Notes under the pieces: model-generated
The model's input: the letters and a program-made list of their open reading frames with translations, nothing else
Told to the model about the DNA's origin: nothing
The model's database searches: none
Program-made: the position numbers and the translations under genes
NCBI GenBank assembly: GCA_005883675.1
Contig: VBCM01000082.1
Coordinates: 27,056 to 74,114, forward strand
DNA length: 47,059 bases
Direction of reading: 5' to 3'
Origin: Betaproteobacteria bacterium
GTDB lineage: Bacteria > Pseudomonadota > Gammaproteobacteria > Burkholderiales > SG8-39
Shown here: piece by piece, positions 18,902-26,490 of the stretch
How the letters are laid out: each line of letters begins with the position of its first letter
Numbering within the stretch: position 1 is the first letter of the stretch

Positions 18902-19888
18902 CTAGGCGGCCGCCGGCTGCACCAAGCGTGCCACTGTGGCGAGCAGCGCGGCGGGCTCCACCGGTTTCGCTAGCTGCGCGTCGTAGCCGGGCGCGATGCC
19001 GCGTTGCGCCGCCGGCCGGGCGCGCAGCAGCACGTAGCCGTGCTCGCCTGGCACGCCCGCATCGGAAAGCAGCACGTCCGGGTGCCAGTCTTCGAGCGCC
19101 GGCAACGCCTGCGCCGAATCGGGCACGGCGCAGGCCTCGGCGCCCGCCATGCGCAGCACCTTGAGCAGCAGCTCGCGCGCCTGGGGATCCTCCTCCACGA
19201 CGAGCACGCGCACGCCGGCGAGGAGCGGCGCATCGAGTGGCCGTCCGAGCGGCGCGCCGCAGCCGGCGGCAAACTCCTGCAGGTTGGCGATGACGCGCGC
19301 CTGGGTGCGCGCTGCCGACTCGATCGCCTCGAGCGCCTGCGCCGCCTTCCCCTCGGGGGCGAGCTCCTCGCGCAGGCGCGCCGACCAGGCGGCGATCGCC
19401 TCCGTGGGCGAATGCAGCTCGGCGAGCACGTTGGCGAACAGGCGATCCTTGGCGTGGCTCGCCTCTTCGGTCGCCGCGCACAGCCGCCGCTCGCGCTCGA
19501 GCGCGCATTCGGTGGCGGCCGCGGCGCACTTGCGCTCCTCGATCTCGAGGCACACGCCGAGATAGCCGGCGAGCGCGCCTTGGGATGCGCGTGGCGCGCC
19601 GCGCTCGAGCACCCAGCGATAGGCGCCGTCGTGGCGGCGCATGCGGTACTCGATCTCGTAGGGCGCGCGCGCGTCGTAGGCGCGCAGGCACGTGTCGAGC
19701 CAGCGCGCGAGGTCTTCCGGATGCACGACGCGTGACCAGCCGTGCCCGTACGCGTCCTGCGCGCGGTAGCCGGTGAACGCGAACCAGGCGCGGTTTGCGA
19801 ATTCGCACGACATGTCGGGTCGTGCGCGCCACAGCATCACCGGTAGATCATCTTCCCAGCTCATGTCCCAAAGCGTTGCAGGAGCCAT
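18902..19888 (-). CDS. PAS-(degenerate HisKA)-REC protein lacking phospho-acceptor His and ATPase domain
   Basis: 328 residues from ATG 19888 (AGGA upstream). A PAS-PAC unit occupies about 12-120 (MLWRARPDMSCEFANRAWF, YRMRRHDGAYRWVLERGAP). The next region aligns with the HisKA domain of the hybrid kinase at 7-10 kb (here HAKDRLFANVLAELHSP, there RAKDEFLAIVSHELRSP), but the phospho-acceptor His is replaced by Ala. No N, G1 or G2 ATP-binding box follows. The C-terminal REC keeps the acidic pair (VVEEDP), the phospho-Asp (LLSDAGVPGEHGY) and Lys (LAKPVEP). It cannot autophosphorylate; it may dimerise with a true kinase and receive phosphate. Alternative start: ATG 19864. Confidence 0.75.
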   Translation of the reverse strand: MAPATLWDMSWEDDLPVMLWRARPDMSCEFANRAWFAFTGYRAQDAYGHGWSRVVHPEDLARWLDTCLRAYDARAPYEIEYRMRRHDGAYRWVLERGAPRASQGALAGYLGVCLEIEERKCAAAATECALERERRLCAATEEASHAKDRLFANVLAELHSPTEAIAAWSARLREELAPEGKAAQALEAIESAARTQARVIANLQEFAAGCGAPLGRPLDAPLLAGVRVLVVEEDPQARELLLKVLRMAGAEACAVPDSAQALPALEDWHPDVLLSDAGVPGEHGYVLLRARPAAQRGIAPGYDAQLAKPVEPAALLATVARLVQPAAA

Positions 19889-19957
19889 GCCGGGAAGTTC
19901 CTGTAGCCAAAATTCGACGCTGGCGCGGCTGGCGCGCTACAGCGGTTATTACACCTC

Positions 19958-19972
19958 CGCGCAACGCTTACA
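19958..19972 (+). promoter_or_regulatory. Shared upstream element, DUF1328 operon copy (CGCGCAA-N2-CTTACA)
   Basis: CGCGCAACGCTTACA, 13 of 15 bases identical to 15500-15514, 23 bases before the promoter candidate at 19996. Confidence 0.4.
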
Positions 19973-19995
19973 CGGGTCCGTCCGGCGCCGCTCGC

Positions 19996-20012
19996 TCGGC
20001 ACGGGCTTTGCT
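19996..20012 (+). promoter_or_regulatory. Sigma-54-type promoter candidate of the DUF1328-ferritin-ku operon
   Basis: TCGGCACGGGCTTTGCT: GGCACG and TTTGCT, both near-perfect, correct spacing. Predicted start near 20023, 34 bases before the ATG at 20057, which is preceded by AAGGAG. Confidence 0.6.
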
Positions 20013-20056
20013 CCCCCGTATCTAGCTTCACCCAAACTTAGGACAAGGAGTCGTTT

Positions 20057-20221
20057 ATGTTGAGCTGGGCGCTGGCGTTTTTCATCATCGCCATCATCGC
20101 CGCGATCTTCGGCTTCACCGGCATCGCGGCAGGGGCGGCGGAAATCGCGAAGATTCTGTTCGTCGTTTTCGTGGTCCTTTTCCTGGTTTCGCTGGTTGCG
20201 GGCCTGCTGAGAAGGCCTTAA
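20057..20221 (+). CDS. DUF1328 (YtjA-like) small membrane protein
   Basis: 54 residues with two hydrophobic segments: [20 protein letters not shown] and [20 protein letters not shown], ending LRRP. The [15 protein letters not shown] turn is the family signature. Function unknown; often found with stress genes. ACAAGGAG precedes the ATG. It opens a plus-strand operon continuing through the Cys-repeat protein, ferritin-like protein, ku and beyond. Confidence 0.88.
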   Translation: MLSWALAFFIIAIIAAIFGFTGIAAGAAEIAKILFVVFVVLFLVSLVAGLLRRP

Positions 20222-20237
20222 CGATCGGAGATCCACT

Positions 20238-20726
20238 ATGCACACCAAGCTGCTGAGCATCGCGGCCGCGGTGGCGCTCGCGTTCGCGGGTGCCGCCCAG
20301 GCGCAATCCCCCTCCACCGGCGCGCAGGATCACAAGCCCTCGGTCGATCGCAAGGCGCGCAAGGCGGAGGAAGACCGCATCAACGCCGAGTACAAGGCCG
20401 AAAGAGCCAAGTGCAAGGACATGAAGGGCAACGAGAAGGAAGCCTGCGAAGCCGACGCCAAAGGCAAGGAGCACGTGGCCAAGGCCGAGCTCAAGGCGAA
20501 GCACGACCCGACGCCCGCCAACCAGCGCAAGGTCGACGAAGCGAAGGCCGAGCACCAGTACAAGGTGGCGAAAGAGAAGTGCGACGCGCAGAAAGGCAAG
20601 GAAGAGAGCGCCTGCGAGAAGGACGTCAAGGCGAAGTACGACAAGGCCAAGGCGGACATCAAGGCGAAGTACGCCTCGTCTGAGCGCAAATCCGCAACCG
20701 GCTCCACGGCGAGCACCACGAAATGA
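20238..20726 (+). CDS. Secreted Lys/Glu-rich helical protein with two C-x10-C repeats
   Basis: 162 residues. A signal peptide (MHTKLLSIAAAVALAFAGAA, cleavage after AQA) leads to a highly charged, helical, coiled-coil-like chain. Two related units each hold a C-x10-C pair: CKDMKGNEKEAC and CDAQKGKEESAC, followed by EADAKGKE and EKDVKAKY. The end is Ser/Thr-rich and disordered. The paired cysteines could form disulfide-closed loops in the periplasm or bind metal. I recognise no characterised family; TolA-like similarity would be compositional only. Its stop overlaps the ferritin-like start (ATGA). Confidence 0.75.
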   Translation: MHTKLLSIAAAVALAFAGAAQAQSPSTGAQDHKPSVDRKARKAEEDRINAEYKAERAKCKDMKGNEKEACEADAKGKEHVAKAELKAKHDPTPANQRKVDEAKAEHQYKVAKEKCDAQKGKEESACEKDVKAKYDKAKADIKAKYASSERKSATGSTASTTK

Positions 20727-21271
20727 CCGAACCGCGTAGCGGCGCATTCCTCTCCGACATCCAGACGCTGCGCCAGCGCGCCCGGGAGCACATCGCCCAA
20801 GGGGCGGTGACTCCCGGGTACCACGCGGATCGCGCGGTGGTGCTGAAGCTCCTCAACGAGGCGCTCGCCACCGAGATCGTCTGCACGCTGCGCTACAAGC
20901 GCCACTACTACATGGCGCAGGGCATCCACGGCGAAGGTGTCGCGCAGGAGTTCCTGGAGCACGCCAACGAGGAGCAGCAGCACGCCGACCAGATCGCCGA
21001 GCGCATCACGCAGCTCGGCGGCGCGCCAGACTTCTCGCCCGACGGCCTCACCTCGAGGAGCCACGCCGAGTACGTCGAGGGCGGCTCGCTCGAAGAGATG
21101 ATCAAGGAAGATCTCGTCGCCGAGCGCATCGCCATCGACAGCTACCGCGAGATGATCAACTACTTCGGGCAGGACGACCCGACTTCGCGGCGCCTGATGG
21201 AGGAGATCCTCGCCAAGGAAGAGGAGCACGCGGACGACCTCGTGCGGCTGCTCGAGGGCATAACCCACTAG
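20723..21271 (+). CDS. Ferritin-like / bacterioferritin-like diiron protein
   Basis: 182 residues forming a four-helix bundle with all expected carboxylate/His ligands: Glu in LNEALATEIVCTL, E-x-x-H in ANEEQQHADQI, Glu in EDLVAERIAIDSY and E-x-x-H in KEEEHADDLV. It probably stores or oxidises iron, limiting Fenton chemistry alongside superoxide dismutase. No haem-binding Met is evident, so 'bacterioferritin' is only a family label. Translation is coupled to the upstream gene (ATGA at 20723-20726). Confidence 0.88.
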   Translation: MTEPRSGAFLSDIQTLRQRAREHIAQGAVTPGYHADRAVVLKLLNEALATEIVCTLRYKRHYYMAQGIHGEGVAQEFLEHANEEQQHADQIAERITQLGGAPDFSPDGLTSRSHAEYVEGGSLEEMIKEDLVAERIAIDSYREMINYFGQDDPTSRRLMEEILAKEEEHADDLVRLLEGITH

Positions 21272-21286
21272 GCGGCAGCGCAGGCC

Positions 21287-22119
21287 ATGGCGCGCGGCTT
21301 GTGGAAAGGCGCGATCAGCTTCGGGCTGGTGAACGTGCCGGTGGAGCTTTTCTCGGCGCAGAAGCGCTCGGCCGAGCTCGACCTGACGATGCTCGACAAG
21401 CGCGACCTCGCGCCGGTGGGCTACAAGCGCGTCAACAAGGCGAGCGGCAAGGAAGTGCCGTGGGACGACGTCGTCAAAGGCTACGAGTACGAGGACGACA
21501 AGTACGTCGTGCTCTCGGAGGAGGATTTCCGCCGCGCCAACCCGGACGCCTCTAAAACGGTCGATATCATGGCTTTCGTCGAGCTCGCCGACATCGCCCC
21601 GCAATACTTCGAGACGCCCTATTACCTCTCGCCCGGCAAGCGCGGCGAGAAGGCCTATGCACTGCTGCGCGACGCGATGGCCAAGGCGGGCAAGGCGGGC
21701 ATTGCCACCGTGGTGATCCGCACCAAGCAATACCTGGCCGCGCTCGTGCCGCAGGGCGATGCGCTCGTCCTCAACACGCTGCGTTATCACGATGAGCTGA
21801 AGAGCGCGAAGGACCTCAGCTCGACATGGCGCTCACGCTCGTCGACGACATGGCCGACGATTGGCAGCCGGAGCGCTACCGCGATACCTACCACGAGGAT
21901 CTGCTCAAGCGCGTCGAGGAGAAGATCAAGGCCGGCCAGACCGAGGCGATCACCGAGCCCGAGAAGGAAGAGCGCCCGGCGAAGGGCGCGGAAGTGATCG
22001 ATCTCATGTCGCTGCTTAAGAAAAGCGTCGCCGGCGGCCGCAAGGGCGCCACCCGGGAAAGGGAGCCGGAACGAGAGCGCAAACCCAAACGCGCGGCGCG
22101 CAAGCGCCGCGCTGCATAG
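21287..22119 (+). pseudogene. ku: Ku DNA end-binding protein, disrupted by internal deletion and frameshift
   Basis: 21287 to about 21818 encodes MARGLWKGAISFGLVNVPVE, the beta-barrel ring region (YEDDKYVVLSEEDFR, YFETPYYLSPGK, IRTKQYLAALVPQG) up to LRYHDELKSAKDL, then runs out of homology. The next frame resumes with LDMALTLVDDMADDW, YRDTYHEDLLKRVEEKIKAG and a Lys/Arg-rich tail to 22119. Ku homologues have about 16-18 residues between these blocks, so roughly 50 bases (3n+1) are missing near 21815-21822. Ku encircles DNA ends and recruits LigD. It lies in the DUF1328-ferritin operon, 15 bases after the ferritin-like stop. Repairing the missing bases would give a normal Ku. Confidence 0.88.
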
Positions 22120-22129
22120 GAGCCAGCCG

Positions 22130-22366
22130 ATGGACACCTGCGAAGTCTGTGGCAACAGCTACGACAAGGCCTTCTCCGTGAGCGTCGCCGGCGGCGCCGC
22201 GCACACGTTCGACAGCTTCGAGTGCGCCATCCAGAAGCTCGCGCCCGTCTGCGCGCATTGCGGCTGCCGGATCCTCGGCCACGGCGTGGAAGCCAACGGC
22301 AAGATGTACTGCTGCGCGCACTGCGCTCGCCATGAGGGTGAAGGCGCGCTGCGCGACCGTGCCTGA
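22130..22366 (+). CDS. Small Cys-rich (zinc-binding-like) protein
   Basis: 78 residues. C-x2-C pairs are MDTCEVCGNSYD, VCAHCGCRILGHG and MYCCAHCARHEG, with a His/Phe/Cys segment (HTFDSFECAIQ) between; the arrangement resembles treble-clef or TRASH-type zinc ribbons. The short conserved protein is widespread but I know no function for it. A GGAGCC site precedes the ATG, 10 bases after ku, so it belongs to the same operon. Confidence 0.7.
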   Translation: MDTCEVCGNSYDKAFSVSVAGGAAHTFDSFECAIQKLAPVCAHCGCRILGHGVEANGKMYCCAHCARHEGEGALRDRA

Positions 22367-22394
22367 TGTTTAAGCGCGCCTCTAGCTTGCTCTA

Positions 22395-23495
22395 ATGCCT
22401 AAGCGCCTCATCCGCTACGCGGTGGTCGGTTGCGGCCACATCGCCCAGGTGGCGGTGCTGCCCGCGTTCGGCAACGCGCGGCGTAATTCCAAGCTCATCG
22501 CGATCGTCTCCGGCGATCCGGTGAAGCGCGCGGAGCTGCAGAAGATATACGACATCCCGCGCGCGCTCGACTATGAGCACTACGACGAGCTGCTGAAGAG
22601 CGGCGACATCGATGCGGTGTACATCGCGCTGCCGAACAGCATGCATGCCGAGTACACCGAGCGCGCGGCGCGCGCCGGCGTGCACGTGCTCTGCGAAAAG
22701 CCGATGGCGGTGACCGAAGCCGAGTGCGAGCTGATGGGCCGGGTCGCGCGCGAGCACCAGGTGAAGCTGATGATCGCCTACCGGCTTCACTTCGAGCGCG
22801 CCAACCTCGAGGCGATCGAGATCGCGCGCTCGGGCAGGATCGGCGAGCCGCGCCTTTTCACCTCCACGTTCACCATGACGGTGGTGCCGGGCAATATCCG
22901 CGTGCAGCGCGCGCTCGGCGGCGGCGTGCTCTACGACATCGGCATCTACTGCATCAACGCGGCGCGATCGCTGTTTCGCGACGAGCCCACCGAGGTACGC
23001 GCGATCGCCGCCGGCGCGATCGGCGATGTCGAGGAGTCGGTGAGCGCGCTCATGCGCTTGCCCAACGAGCGGCTCGCCTCCTTCACCGCGAGCTTCGGCG
23101 CCGGCAAGGTGTCCGAATATCGCCTGGTGGGCACCAAGGGCGAACTCGCGGTCGATCCCGCCTACGAGTACGCGAGGCCGCTCGAGCATCGCCTGGCGCT
23201 GGAAGGCAACGTGGTGAGTGAGCGGCGCTTCGCGAAGCGCGACCAGTTCGCGCCTGAGCTCCTTTATTTCTCCGATTGCCTGCTCACCAACCGCGACCCC
23301 GAGCCTTCCGCCGAAGAGGGGCTCGCCGACGTGCGTGTGATCCGCGCGCTTTACCGCTCGATCGCCACCGGCGAACCGGTGGAGCTGCCCCCCTACCAGC
23401 GGCGCGAGCGGCCGAGCCTCGAGCAGGAAATCCGCCGCCCGCCGATCGAGAAGCCGACGGTGATCCGCGCACAGGCGCCTTCCGGAGGCAGCTGA
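22395..23495 (+). CDS. Gfo/Idh/MocA-family oxidoreductase
   Basis: 366 residues. N-terminal Rossmann fold: RYAVVGCGHIAQVAVLPAF, then IALPNSMHAEYTERAARAGV and the catalytic-Lys motif CEKPMAVT. The C-terminal alpha/beta domain contains GGGVLYDIGIYCINAAR, close to glucose-fructose oxidoreductase, with Cys where many members have His. It probably oxidises or reduces a sugar or sugar-like substrate with NAD(P); no Tat signal, so cytoplasmic. Its role in the stress island is unclear (osmolyte synthesis is possible). The stop overlaps the next ATG (TGATG). Confidence 0.85.
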   Translation: MPKRLIRYAVVGCGHIAQVAVLPAFGNARRNSKLIAIVSGDPVKRAELQKIYDIPRALDYEHYDELLKSGDIDAVYIALPNSMHAEYTERAARAGVHVLCEKPMAVTEAECELMGRVAREHQVKLMIAYRLHFERANLEAIEIARSGRIGEPRLFTSTFTMTVVPGNIRVQRALGGGVLYDIGIYCINAARSLFRDEPTEVRAIAAGAIGDVEESVSALMRLPNERLASFTASFGAGKVSEYRLVGTKGELAVDPAYEYARPLEHRLALEGNVVSERRFAKRDQFAPELLYFSDCLLTNRDPEPSAEEGLADVRVIRALYRSIATGEPVELPPYQRRERPSLEQEIRRPPIEKPTVIRAQAPSGGS

Positions 23496-23734
23496 TGGAT
23501 GCGCCGCTTCTCTCGGTGACCGAGACCAAGGACGGCGTCTGGAGCGTGAACGAGCGCGGCCCGAGCCGCGTCGCCATCGCGTACTTCCCGAGCAAATGGG
23601 GCGCGCTCAAGCACGCGGTGCGCGTGGCGCACGCCAAGCCGCGCTGCCGTGTCGCGGTGCTCGAGCGCGACGGCACCGTGCGCCTCGCGCGCGAGTACAC
23701 GCACGAAAACGACGATCACCACGTGGAGCTTTAG
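23495..23734 (+). CDS. Small DUF2188-like protein
   Basis: 79 residues from ATG 23495, overlapping the oxidoreductase stop. TKDGVWSVNERGPSRVAIAY and KWGALKHAVRVAHAKPRCRV plus AVLERDGTVRLAREYTHEND give a small alpha/beta fold like DUF2188 proteins. Function unknown. Expressed with the upstream oxidoreductase and the downstream membrane protein. Confidence 0.6.
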   Translation: MDAPLLSVTETKDGVWSVNERGPSRVAIAYFPSKWGALKHAVRVAHAKPRCRVAVLERDGTVRLAREYTHENDDHHVEL

Positions 23735-23745
23735 CAGGAGAGACC

Positions 23746-24267
23746 ATGAAAACGACGACGTTCGCCTTGATCGCCGGCATCGTCTATCTCGTGCTGGGCA
23801 TCCTCGGCCTCATCCCGGCGGCGCTGGTGCCGCCGCCGATGGACGCGCCGCCGACGAGATTCGCGCTGCTCTACGGCTATCTGCTCGGTCTGTTCCCGGT
23901 GAACCTGCTGCACACGGGCATGAATCTCGTCATCGGCGCCCTCGGGCTTGCCGCGTGGTCGGCACGCCTGAACGCGACGACGTACGCGCGAGCGCTCGCG
24001 TGGCTCTTCGGCGTGCTCGCGGTGATGGGCATGCTGCCGATGGTGAACACCACGTTCGGCTTGATGCCGCTGCATGCGCACGACATCTGGCTGCACGCGG
24101 TAACGGCGCTCGCCGCCGCTTACGTCGGCTGGCGCGAGCCGAGCGCGATGCGCGAGCGTCGGCGAGCCGCCGGCGACCGCCGCCAGCACATGATGCCCGT
24201 CGCGCAGGAGCGCCGCTTCGGACTCGCCGACCGGCGCGAGCGTCTCGGCGGCATGTCGCCCGCATAA
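23746..24267 (+). CDS. DUF4383-type membrane protein
   Basis: 173 residues from ATG 23746 (AGGAGAGACC upstream). Four hydrophobic segments: FALIAGIVYLVLGILGLIPA, FPVNLLHTGMNLVIGALGLA, YARALAWLFGVLAVMGMLPM and WLHAVTALAAAYVGW. The NLLHTGMNLVIG motif is characteristic of DUF4383. The C-terminal 40 residues are charged and cytoplasmic. Function unknown; probably a stress-linked inner-membrane protein. Confidence 0.78.
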   Translation: MKTTTFALIAGIVYLVLGILGLIPAALVPPPMDAPPTRFALLYGYLLGLFPVNLLHTGMNLVIGALGLAAWSARLNATTYARALAWLFGVLAVMGMLPMVNTTFGLMPLHAHDIWLHAVTALAAAYVGWREPSAMRERRRAAGDRRQHMMPVAQERRFGLADRRERLGGMSPA

Positions 24268-24328
24268 AAAGGCGCCATTCTTGCCGCAGCGCCGCAAGCA
24301 CCGGACCAGCATGGGCATTTTTCCAACA

Positions 24329-24344
24329 GGGATGACTTTTTGCT
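24329..24344 (+). promoter_or_regulatory. Weak sigma-54-type promoter candidate before the membrane-protein/VWA pair
   Basis: GGGATGACTTTTTGCT: spacing correct and -12 box excellent (TTTTGCT), but -24 lacks CAC. Predicted leader about 88 bases to the ATG at 24443. The surrounding 24268-24442 is otherwise non-coding. Confidence 0.35.
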
Positions 24345-24442
24345 CGACCGCACAAAGGCATAGTTCCTAAAACGCAATAAGTTGTCGGGCGCGCAGTTCC
24401 ATTCTGCTCTAGCGTGCGCATCAGATCAGAGAGGGAGACGCT

Positions 24443-25894
24443 ATGAGCTTTCAATCCTGGATGCTGTGGCCCAACAACGTCGCAGCGTCCGTGCTGCTGC
24501 TCGCGCTGCTCGCCATGGGGTTCATGTACGCCGCACGCCGTCCGACGCACGAGCTCCTGCGCTCGCTCGGGCACATGATCGGGGGGCCGCTGCGCGTCGC
24601 GTCGCGCTGGCTGTCGGCGGCCGCCATCGAGATCAACAACCGCAACAGGGCCGTGCTGCTCGCGCATGGGCGCCAGGAAGTCGGCCAGCGCATCGAGCGC
24701 GAGTTCGAGCGCCTGGGCGCGATCGTCACGCGAGACCTGCAGGGTTACCCGACGCTGCAGAGAAAGCTCCTCGACGAGATCACCAAGATCGAGGAGGACT
24801 ACAAGAAGTGCGGCGAGGTACCGCCTTCCCCGCCCGACTGGACCGAGGCGGTGAAGGCCATCGCCAACGTCAAGTCGACCGGCAACGAGCTCGTGCTGCG
24901 GGTGCTGGAGGAAATCAAGCGCTCGGTCACCGCAATCCACGATAAGGCGCTCGCCGAATACCGCAAGTCCTACGAGACGCGCCACAAGATCCTCGAAGGG
25001 TTCATGCCGTTCTGGCGCTCGGTGGACAAGAACCTGGCGCAGGTCGAGAAGAACCTGGCGGCGCTGCAGTCGAGCGTCACCACGGTCGACGCGCACATGG
25101 CCAAGTACGAGAGTATCAACGCCGGCACCGATAAGGCGCAGCACGCGCTAACCGTGTCGGGATTCACCCAGTTCGCCATCGCGCTCGTCGTGATGACGAT
25201 CGCCGCCGGCGGCGCATTCATCAACTTCAAGCTGATCGCGCTGCCGATGTCGGAGATGGTCGGCGCGGGCGACTACATCACGAGCTCCCTGCGCACCTCC
25301 GAGGTCGCCGCGCTGGTCATCATCTTCGTCGAAGCATCGATGGGTCTCTTCCTGCTCGAGGCGATGCGCGTCACGCACCTCTTTCCCCGCATCGCCAGCC
25401 TCAACGAGGTGCTGCGGCGCCGGATGCTGTGGATCGCGTTTACCCTCCTCGTCACGCTGGCGGGCGTCGAGGCCGCGCTCGCGCTGATGCGCGACATGCT
25501 GATCGCCGACAAGCAGGCGCTGCTGCAGTCGCTCTCCGCGGTGCACCCGGTCGTCAACGACGGCTGGGTCGGGCGCATCCCGACTGCCGGCCAGATGCTG
25601 CTTGGCTTCATCCTGCCCTTCGCGCTCGCCTTCATCGCGATCCCGCTCGAGTCGCTGATCCATTCCACCCGCACGGTGGGCGGCGTGGTCCTTACCGCGC
25701 TGGTGCGCACACTCGCGCTCGTGTTGCGCGTCACCGGCCAGGCCGTGCGCCAGGCGAGCCGCGTGCTGATCCGTCTCTACGACGTGGCGATCGTCGTGCC
25801 ACTCCTTGCAGAGCGCATCGTCAAGGGCTCACGGCGCTCGGGCCGCCGTCGCGCCGAGCTCGACCTCGACGACGCCGAGCGCACGCACGCCTAG
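24443..25894 (+). CDS. Unrecognised polytopic membrane protein with cytoplasmic/periplasmic helical domain
   Basis: 483 residues, GAGAGGGAGA upstream. One N-terminal membrane segment (ASVLLLALLAMGFMYA, about 14-32); a long charged helical region (about 45-230; LLDEITKIEEDYKKCGE, KNLAQVEKNLAALQSSVTTV); then at least four membrane segments: FAIALVVMTIAAGGAFI, VAALVIIFVEASMGLFLLEA, LWIAFTLLVTLAGVEAALAL, LLGFILPFALAFIAIPLESL. The end is basic then acidic (DLDDAERTHA). I recognise no family. The following VWA lipoprotein gene starts 10 bases after its stop, suggesting a two-protein complex. Confidence 0.7.
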   Translation: MSFQSWMLWPNNVAASVLLLALLAMGFMYAARRPTHELLRSLGHMIGGPLRVASRWLSAAAIEINNRNRAVLLAHGRQEVGQRIEREFERLGAIVTRDLQGYPTLQRKLLDEITKIEEDYKKCGEVPPSPPDWTEAVKAIANVKSTGNELVLRVLEEIKRSVTAIHDKALAEYRKSYETRHKILEGFMPFWRSVDKNLAQVEKNLAALQSSVTTVDAHMAKYESINAGTDKAQHALTVSGFTQFAIALVVMTIAAGGAFINFKLIALPMSEMVGAGDYITSSLRTSEVAALVIIFVEASMGLFLLEAMRVTHLFPRIASLNEVLRRRMLWIAFTLLVTLAGVEAALALMRDMLIADKQALLQSLSAVHPVVNDGWVGRIPTAGQMLLGFILPFALAFIAIPLESLIHSTRTVGGVVLTALVRTLALVLRVTGQAVRQASRVLIRLYDVAIVVPLLAERIVKGSRRSGRRRAELDLDDAERTHA

Positions 25895-25903
25895 GGGGAC
25901 GCC

Positions 25904-26475
25904 ATGGACCGTCGCAAATTCCTGCTCTCGACGCTCGCCCTCGCGGCGAGCGGCTGCAGCGATCCGCGCAGCCACCGCAATGCCGTCTATATGCTGGTCG
26001 ACACCTCCGGCACCTATGCAAGGGAGGCGAACAAGGCGCTGCTGATCGTCAACTACCTGCTCGGCACGCTCGAGCCCGGCGACTCGCTCGCGGTGGCACG
26101 GGTGAAAAGCCGCAGCTTCAGCGAGAAGGACCCTTCAGGACGGTACCTGGCAGCGCCTACACCGACATCACCGGCGGCCTCATCCAGGGAGCGGAATTCC
26201 TGAACGAGGGCGCGGCGGGCACCAAGACCATCATCATCTTCTCCGACATGCAGGAGGAGCTCGACAAGGTCACGGTGCGCAACTTCCCGATCAGCCTGAA
26301 GAACATCCGCATCATCGCGGTCAATGTCGTCAAGCTCTCGACCGACAACGTCGACCCGCGCCGCTACCTCGGTCGCCTCGATGAGTGGCGCGTCCGCGTA
26401 CAGAAAGCCGGCGCCGCCGAGTGGCAGGTGGTCAACGACCTCGACCACCTCGACCGCATCCTCAAGCGCGGCTAG
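25904..26475 (+). pseudogene. VWA-domain lipoprotein, disrupted by a frameshift/deletion
   Basis: From ATG 25904: a twin-arginine-type lipoprotein signal (MDRRKFLLSTLALAASGCSD; RRKFL and lipobox ASGC) then AVYMLVDTSGTYAREANKAL, whose DTSGT is a MIDAS-like D-x-S-x-T. The frame fails after SRSFSEKD (about 26130). Another frame carries GSAYTDITGGLIQGAEFL, then TIIIFSDMQEELDKVTV and IRIIAVNVVKL to the stop at 26475, the second half of the VWA fold. The change equals loss of 3n+1 bases at about 26131-26150. Paired with the membrane protein upstream, it probably acts at the outer face of the inner membrane or in the periplasm. Confidence 0.75.
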
Positions 26476-26490
26476 CTTTTTGCCGGGGCT

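Noticed and set aside
19876-19893. Sigma-54-type element CCGGCATGGCTCCTGCAA on the minus strand at the PAS-REC gene
   Set aside because: It overlaps the preferred start codon at 19888, which has its own AGGA site, so it is likely coincidental. Mentioned only in the near-leaderless finding.
20330-21790. 486-codon open frame on the minus strand opposite the ferritin-like and ku genes
   Set aside because: Antisense shadow; the plus-strand proteins have clear families and ribosome sites.
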